The notes below the pieces were generated by a model. That model had not been told where the DNA came from. It searched no databases and saw nothing but the letters and a program-made list of their open reading frames with translations. 18,012 nt of DNA, taken from NCBI GenBank assembly GCA_003520745.1, contig DOUE01000019.1, forward strand, positions 1 to 18,012, given 5' to 3'. Position numbers and translations under genes: made by a program. The DNA comes from Erysipelotrichaceae bacterium (GTDB lineage: Bacteria > Bacillota_I > Bacilli_A > Erysipelotrichales > Erysipelotrichaceae). Below, one piece after another: positions 14,423-18,012 of this stretch; position 1 is the stretch's first letter, and each line of letters starts with the position of its first letter.

Positions 14423-14477
14423 GGGTTCTCCTTTTGGTTGTTTTCATAATGAAAACAAGGCTAGGGAGCCCGTGCGA
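14417..14477 (-). promoter_or_regulatory. Compound stem-loop masking the secA ribosome site and start codon
   Basis: On the minus strand, GGGCTCC (14471-14465), the Arg-Ala-Pro codons of the upstream ORF, can pair with GGAG-AA-CCC (14431-14423). That covers the secA Shine-Dalgarno and spacer, with a 2-nt bulge. Further out, GGTCG at the codons for LVA pairs with TGACC of secA's ATG-ACC. Inside is a near-perfect 21-nt hairpin, TTGTTTTCAT / ATGAAAACAA (14458-14438). A ribosome sitting at the stop codon of the upstream ORF would cover the left arm and free the secA start. There is no T run, so it is not a terminator. Confidence 0.6.
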
Positions 14478-14787
14478 CCAAGACATGCCGATAGATGCGG
14501 GGCATCCAGCGAAGCGTTCGTTCCGGATACGCTATGGCAAGGACACTGTGATGGTTCGAAGGGGTTCTTGGTTCCGACATCAACGCAGGCATCGAATAGA
14601 GGGCCGACTTGATTACGGAAGCGGAAGCATCGACACCGGATTGATCGATCCATTGTGAGTTCTCATCACGCAAGTCCTCGATGAACCGTTGCGGCGTCGG
14701 TAGACAGATGAAGCCCGTAACGACGAAAAACCCGATCAGGATCGGTAGGATGGTTTTCAAGTTTCGTTTCGTTACGTTGTTGTGCAT
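14461..14787 (-). CDS. Small membrane-targeted protein upstream of secA; candidate SecM-like arrest peptide
   Basis: 108 aa with no family that I recognise. The N-terminus is basic (TKRNLK, 6-11), followed by a hydrophobic stretch at 13-29 (ILPILIGFFVVTGFICL), a signal-anchor or signal peptide. The middle is soluble. The end is R93-W94-MPRIYRHVLVARAP-stop. It begins at ATG 14787 right after the degV stop (TAACATG) with no ribosome site of its own, implying coupled, low-level translation. secA starts 38 bases after its stop. Signal sequence, position before secA, Arg-Ala-Pro end and the RNA structure match the layout of E. coli SecM, though the sequence is not SecM. Alternatives are an ordinary small exported protein or simple translational coupling. 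Two overlapping frames (14434-14658 plus, 14444-14653 minus) are weaker candidates. Confidence 0.6.
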   Translation of the reverse strand: MHNNVTKRNLKTILPILIGFFVVTGFICLPTPQRFIEDLRDENSQWIDQSGVDASASVIKSALYSMPALMSEPRTPSNHHSVLAIAYPERTLRWMPRIYRHVLVARAP

Positions 14788-14788
14788 G

Positions 14789-15652
14789 TTAGCGTTGGCG
14801 GGCGATAAAGACGACGCCCAGCGTCTGGGGACCGGAATGGGTCCCGATGATCGGTCCGATGTCCCGGATCAGGACATCGCATTCCTTGTTTTCTTCTTCC
14901 AACATCGCTTTGAGTTGGCAGGCTTCGTCATACGCGTCGCAATGGACAACGCTGACCAGCGAAGGGTCGTCGCAGGTCAAACGAAAGTTCTCTGTTAAGC
15001 GTCGCATGGCGGTCTTGCGTCCGCGTACCTTGTCGACGGGGACCAATCTCCCCTCCTCGTCGCATCGCAATATCGGCTTGATCTGCATCAGCATCCCCAA
15101 GAGCGCCTGCGCGTTTGACAAACGTCCGCCGCGGGCAAGATGCTGAAGGTCGTCGACCGTGAACCAATGCGCGATCTTGTGGCGAAGTTGGTCGGCATAG
15201 CGCGACGCTTCTTCAAGTGTAGCACCCTTTTGTTTCATTTGCGCGGTTTTTACTACCAAGAGCGCTTCCCCGTAGGTCGCCGACAAGGAATCGACGACGA
15301 CGATCTTCGCCTGGGGATACGCTTCCAATACTTCGTTGCGGGCGACCCAGGCGTTTTGAAACGTCCCGCTGAGCGCCGAAGCGAATCCGATATACAAAAT
15401 GTCTTTCCCTTCTTTCACCAAGGCTTCGAAGCAATGGTGGAAACGATAGATGGAAACCTGCGACGTCGTCGCGTTGGGAAACTGTTTCAACTTCTCGTAA
15501 AACCCTTTGACATCGAAGACCGTGTCCGGATGGAACTCGAATTCTTCCTCGCCGATCTTCACGTTCATCCCTAAAACCTTGATGCCGTATTTCCGGCAAT
15601 CTTCGGCGCTCAAATCGCTTGTCGCGTCCGTCAAAATGACATACTCGTTCAT
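14789..15652 (-). CDS. DegV family protein (fatty-acid-binding, FakB-like)
   Basis: 287 aa from ATG 15652, which has AGGGGG six bases upstream. The longer frame from 15691 begins inside vanZ without a site, so I reject that start. DegV proteins bind a single fatty acid; those that work with the kinase FakA (FakB) feed exogenous fatty acids into phospholipid synthesis. Visible family marks are ILTDATSDLS at the N-terminus, NATTSQVS near residue 60, IGFASALSGTFQNA, VVDSLSATYGEALLV, LARGGRLS and the C-terminal IGTHSGPQTLGVVFI. The vanZ stop and this ATG are one base apart (TAACATG), so the two are coupled. No fakA is in the window. Confidence 0.88.
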   Translation of the reverse strand: MNEYVILTDATSDLSAEDCRKYGIKVLGMNVKIGEEEFEFHPDTVFDVKGFYEKLKQFPNATTSQVSIYRFHHCFEALVKEGKDILYIGFASALSGTFQNAWVARNEVLEAYPQAKIVVVDSLSATYGEALLVVKTAQMKQKGATLEEASRYADQLRHKIAHWFTVDDLQHLARGGRLSNAQALLGMLMQIKPILRCDEEGRLVPVDKVRGRKTAMRRLTENFRLTCDDPSLVSVVHCDAYDEACQLKAMLEEENKECDVLIRDIGPIIGTHSGPQTLGVVFIARQR

Positions 15653-15653
15653 G

Positions 15654-16130
15654 TTAACCCCCTGTTTTGATTCTTTTTCCAAACAATTCATAGACGATGA
15701 CTAAACCCAATAGATTCAGAAATAGATCGTCCACATCCAACGATCCGCTCATCGTCACATATTGGACGACTTCGACCAAGACCAAGGTCACGATCCAGAA
15801 CCGATAGAATCGAAACCTGTTTCTCATTTTCGGATAAATCAGCGGGAAAAACAAGCCATACAGCGCAAATACCGCCAAATTTCCGAAAACATTCACCCAA
15901 ACCCGCCGGAACGAGATCGCTCCGATCGAATATTTGTAGAAGTAGTTGTTGATGGTCGCAAAGAGTTCAAGATTCACATTGTCTTTCATGCGTTGGACCA
16001 ACACGTCGAATCCGCCTTGGGTGATCCACGAAAGATCGATCGTGCGGTTGGCATAAAACAGTAGATAAGCGATGTAGACGGTGTACCCGAAGATCAGCAA
16101 TGTGATCAGCGTAAGGTATCGATTCTTCAT
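15654..16130 (-). CDS. VanZ family membrane protein
   Basis: 158 aa with about four transmembrane helices. The VanZ pattern is visible in VNVFGNLAVFALYGLFFPLIYPK (the N-x-x-G-N-x-x-x-F-x-P-like part), LVLVEVVQYVTMSGSLDVDDLFLNLLGLVIVY with the conserved Glu, Gln, D-V-D-D and N. VanZ proteins are linked to low-level teicoplanin resistance and envelope changes; their biochemical role is unclear. AAAGGGATG precedes the ATG. It is the first gene of the operon that runs to the terminator at 11576. Confidence 0.85.
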   Translation of the reverse strand: MKNRYLTLITLLIFGYTVYIAYLLFYANRTIDLSWITQGGFDVLVQRMKDNVNLELFATINNYFYKYSIGAISFRRVWVNVFGNLAVFALYGLFFPLIYPKMRNRFRFYRFWIVTLVLVEVVQYVTMSGSLDVDDLFLNLLGLVIVYELFGKRIKTGG

Positions 16131-16161
16131 GATCCCATCCCTTTCATTTTCGGATTTGTTT

Positions 16162-16170
16162 ATTATAGCA
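16162..16170 (-). promoter_or_regulatory. Promoter of the vanZ-degV-secA operon (extended -10)
   Basis: TGCTATAAT on the minus strand is a perfect extended -10, 31 bases before the vanZ ATG. The -35 region (TTTAAT-like) is poor. The only strong promoter candidate before the five-gene operon. Confidence 0.6.
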
Positions 16171-16260
16171 CGCTTCCGTGGAAATTAAATGAACGATTGT
16201 GTCGCGATTCCAAACACCGTTCTTCCCGTTTCACGCCCTTCTTCTGTTTTGAACTTCAAA

Positions 16261-16285
16261 TAAAAACCCGGTCTTTCCACCGGAT
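16261..16285 (-). terminator. Terminator after the DUF7000-like gene
   Basis: CCGGT/ACCGG (16268-16272 and 16279-16283) with flanking A-T pairs and a 6-nt loop; GTTTTTA follows on the minus strand. It separates this gene from the vanZ promoter. Confidence 0.7.
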
Positions 16286-16309
16286 CTTATGGCGTTTTGA
16301 TGGATTGTT

Positions 16310-16810
16310 TTAGTCGATCTTCGAATCGTTTAGGATCTTAACCACATCTTGGATAAACGTCAACGTCCCTTCTTCAATCATGTTCTCAAGCTTCTCTTTC
16401 GCATCGAAGTCGGGATGATCGACGAGGATCGAAGACAAGATCGCGTCTTCTCCGGGCTTGATCTCGCCACGTTTATATCCAAAAATATCCTTGCCTTCGA
16501 GTTGCCGTAAGGTTTCCTTCTGAACGTTCCGGTTGATGGCCCCCAACCAGACTTCGAAGCGATGGTCGGGATGAAGATAAACGATGGCAATCTTGAGTCG
16601 TCTCTCTTTGAGGATGGACGGGGTAAACGCAAAGTAGGTCATATCCAGATAACCGGCATACAACGCACTCACGAAATGGTCGGGATGGTTTTGTTCGAGT
16701 CGACTGCGTAATGAAGACATGAATTCCAAGATCCCCCGATAAGCACGTTGGATCTTACCGTCTCTTAGCACTTCGGTATATGCCACTACATCGTCGTTGA
16801 ATGGTTTCAT
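16310..16810 (-). CDS. Uncharacterised protein, DUF7000-like
   Basis: 166 aa from ATG 16810. The longer frame from 16825 encodes the ribosome site itself (GGAGG inside codons Gly-Gly), so the downstream ATG is the true start. From memory it resembles small Bacillota proteins grouped as DUF7000: an IQRAYRGILEFMSSLRSRL helix, a YAGYLDMTYFAFTP segment, then a strand pair KIAIVYLHPDHRFEVWLGAINR and the tail ILVDHPDFDAKEKLENMIEEGTLTFIQDV. It is soluble, with no signal peptide. Function unknown. It stands alone with its own terminator. Confidence 0.7.
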   Translation of the reverse strand: MKPFNDDVVAYTEVLRDGKIQRAYRGILEFMSSLRSRLEQNHPDHFVSALYAGYLDMTYFAFTPSILKERRLKIAIVYLHPDHRFEVWLGAINRNVQKETLRQLEGKDIFGYKRGEIKPGEDAILSSILVDHPDFDAKEKLENMIEEGTLTFIQDVVKILNDSKID

Positions 16811-16905
16811 GTTTCCTCCGTTCAATCGCTTCCTTCTATTTCCACTTACCTGTAATCAACCCTAGTATTTTGATATCGATCAAATCTATAAACATATTTC
16901 ATAGT

Positions 16906-17733
16906 CTAGTCGATTTTCGGATCTCCTATCATGAGTTGATTCCAATACTCATAGAATGCTTTGTTGATTCTAAATGGCTTTCTTTGCTGAAATGTATTTT
17001 TCCTATTATATAAAGTGTGAAAAAGATCATAACTCTCTATCTCTTCAACACCATTGTATCGCAAACTGACTACATCGTGGTATGGCAAATAGTCTGCAAA
17101 CGAATTTCTAAGATGCGTTGAGAAATCAATCATCTCGCAAACAAGAAGTCGACCATTTTGATAATGATATCTTTCAATATCCACATGATTAACCAACTTC
17201 ATTTTTTCTTGTAGTGGCAGTTTGTCACTGTAAACACGTGGAAAATATACTGAATCTATTTGCATATTAACATACTCTGAAATCAATCCGTTTTCATTAT
17301 ACTTCATCTGTGATGTGTTGACCGTATTCCTCGGATTCGGTCGCTTACATTCAAAGTTCAATGAAGTTACGATATTCTCATGATAGAAGAATAGTTCCTG
17401 TTCGTGAAATCCTTCCCTCTTGTGATGATTTCTCATAATCATCACTAGTTTATTATGCTCATCAAGAAAGTATTCGAATGGACTGTGTTCGTTTCGAGGT
17501 CTCTTTAATAGTCTTCCTCTTTTAGTACAACCGACTACCATTTCTCTTGTTGGACTTGGATTCATATAACCATAGTGAAGAGTCGATTCAGTCCCATGAA
17601 CGATTCTTGCCGTTTTGTGGATATTTTCCTCGATCAGCATAGAAATATCATTCAAATTATCCAAAAACATAAACATCTCTTCGCACGACTTATCGACAAA
17701 TCCATTCAACTCCTTAGCTAGAATAATTTCCAT
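16906..17733 (-). CDS. Unrecognised protein, AT-rich gene
   Basis: 275 aa; no family that I can name. It is soluble, with no signal peptide or membrane helix. The composition is unusual: many His, Tyr, Asn and Met (NHHKREGFHEQELFFYHEN, VDIERYHYQNGRL), giving the look of a beta-rich protein resembling repetitive YD- or MORN-type antiparallel sheets, though no clear repeat unit is visible. CGGAGG lies eight bases before the ATG, so the start is secure. Base composition is much more AT-rich than the operons to the left, and intergenic DNA on both sides is also AT-rich, which suggests recent acquisition. An immunity-type or mobile-element cargo role is possible but is not supported by any motif. 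Confidence 0.6.
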   Translation of the reverse strand: MEIILAKELNGFVDKSCEEMFMFLDNLNDISMLIEENIHKTARIVHGTESTLHYGYMNPSPTREMVVGCTKRGRLLKRPRNEHSPFEYFLDEHNKLVMIMRNHHKREGFHEQELFFYHENIVTSLNFECKRPNPRNTVNTSQMKYNENGLISEYVNMQIDSVYFPRVYSDKLPLQEKMKLVNHVDIERYHYQNGRLLVCEMIDFSTHLRNSFADYLPYHDVVSLRYNGVEEIESYDLFHTLYNRKNTFQQRKPFRINKAFYEYWNQLMIGDPKID

Positions 17734-17757
17734 TGTTGCCTCCGATTTTATTAAGGA

Positions 17758-17775
17758 ATTAAGTCATTTCTTAAT
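17758..17775. repeat. Inverted repeat in the leader of the unrecognised gene
   Basis: ATTAAG / CTTAAT around a 6-nt loop, itself flanked by AAGGAAT (17753) and ATTCCTT (17782). No T run follows, so a terminator is unlikely. Could be an operator. Confidence 0.3.
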
Positions 17776-17815
17776 CTAATCATTCCTTTGACTATATTCA
17801 GTGTATATACTACGT

Positions 17816-18012
17816 TTATCTTTCAGTCAGATGTCCCTTTCCTGACAACCGATAGTATTTCTTTTTGTCACACATGAAACATATTGCAACCTTTTTGCTG
17901 AAGACCTCTTCTTTTTTCATCAGATTGATCCAGCCTAACCGAAAAAAGGTGTTGTTGTAAAAACTCATGATTCTTTGATTTAAATTTCGGAGGCAAATTG
18001 TAAGATGAAGTC
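17816..18012 (-). CDS. C-terminal end of a gene cut by the window edge
   Basis: A minus-strand frame is open from the last base of the window to a TAA at 17816, 65 codons. It reads ...MSFYNNTFFRLGWINLMKK... and ends ...AICFMCDKKKYYRLSGKGHLTER. The residues form a coherent, basic, cysteine-containing (C-x-x-C) tail. The internal ATG at 17968 (50 aa) has no ribosome site, so a longer gene extending beyond the window is more likely than a 50-aa protein. I do not recognise the family. It precedes the AT-rich gene on the same strand. Confidence 0.4.
   Translation of the reverse strand, partial: LHLTICLRNLNQRIMSFYNNTFFRLGWINLMKKEEVFSKKVAICFMCDKKKYYRLSGKGHLTER

Noticed and set aside
14438..14458. 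21-nt palindrome before secA as a terminator
   Set aside because: A-T stem without a following T run, and it lies inside the operon right before a ribosome site.
14434..14658. Small frames on both strands overlapping the ORF before secA
   Set aside because: Less coherent translations; the 14461-14787 frame has a signal-anchor pattern and sits exactly between the degV stop and secA.
17989..18007. Plus-strand GGAGG followed by ATG at 18005 as the start of a new gene
   Set aside because: Spacing of 11 is long and only three codons are visible; the opposite strand carries a coherent open frame here.
18005..18012. TGAAGTC at the window end as another IS end
   Set aside because: Matches the IS terminus for only a few bases and lacks the rest of the 30-bp repeat.
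1..18012. CRISPR arrays, tRNA or rRNA genes, prophage or defence modules
   Set aside because: No spaced direct repeats, no cloverleaf or rRNA-like sequence, and no phage or nuclease/defence motifs were seen on either strand.

Overview
The window looks like chromosome from a fermentative, low-to-moderate GC Gram-positive bacterium (Bacillota, possibly a lineage near Erysipelotrichia or the non-parasitic Mollicutes). The reasons are strong AGGAGG-type ribosome sites, classic TTGACA-17-TATAAT promoters, a PyrR-type attenuator, a guanine riboswitch, Rex- and CcpA-like operators, and AdhE, DegV and VanZ proteins. TGA is used as a stop (mrp), so the code is the standard bacterial one and not the Mycoplasma code. 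Exact taxonomy cannot be fixed from this sequence alone. Nearly all genes are on the minus strand; only the guanine-deaminase-like gene is on plus.
Layout from left to right. 1-1356 is an apparently complete IS3/IS150-type insertion sequence with imperfect 30-bp terminal inverted repeats and a frameshift-type orfA/orfB transposase. 1504-1983 (+) is a guanine-deaminase-like gene that shares a bidirectional terminator with the convergent mrp-cysE pair (2015-3389). 3469-6135 is adhE, with a promoter, a Rex-like box and a cre-like box packed into about 65 bp upstream. 6343-6666 is a lone type IV prepilin-like gene. 6800-8071 is a uracil permease behind a PyrR-type attenuator, and 8316-9695 is an AzgA-type purine permease behind a guanine-class riboswitch. 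9959-11443 holds an MFS transporter and a small two-helix membrane protein. 11596-16130 is a tight operon read vanZ, degV, a 108-aa membrane-targeted ORF, secA, then a small-multidrug-export-type gene. 16310-18012 holds a DUF7000-like gene, an unrecognised AT-rich gene and the tail of a further gene cut by the window edge. No stretch over about 300 bases lacks a gene; the longest gaps, before the two permeases, are filled by RNA regulators.
The most interesting observation is immediately upstream of secA. The 108-aa ORF has a signal-anchor-like N-terminus and ends in Arg-Ala-Pro-stop. Its last codons can base-pair with the Shine-Dalgarno region and start codon of secA, around a nested 21-nt hairpin. 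This is the architecture of the SecM-secA secretion monitor of gammaproteobacteria, and RAP resembles the RAGP/RAPP ends of known arrest peptides. A SecM-like arrest-peptide control of secA in this Gram-positive lineage is therefore a concrete hypothesis. The pieces are visible in the sequence; the arrest itself is inference.
The rest forms a coherent picture: nucleobase import and use under RNA control (UMP through PyrR, guanine through the riboswitch), fermentation redox control of AdhE, and a membrane/secretion operon.
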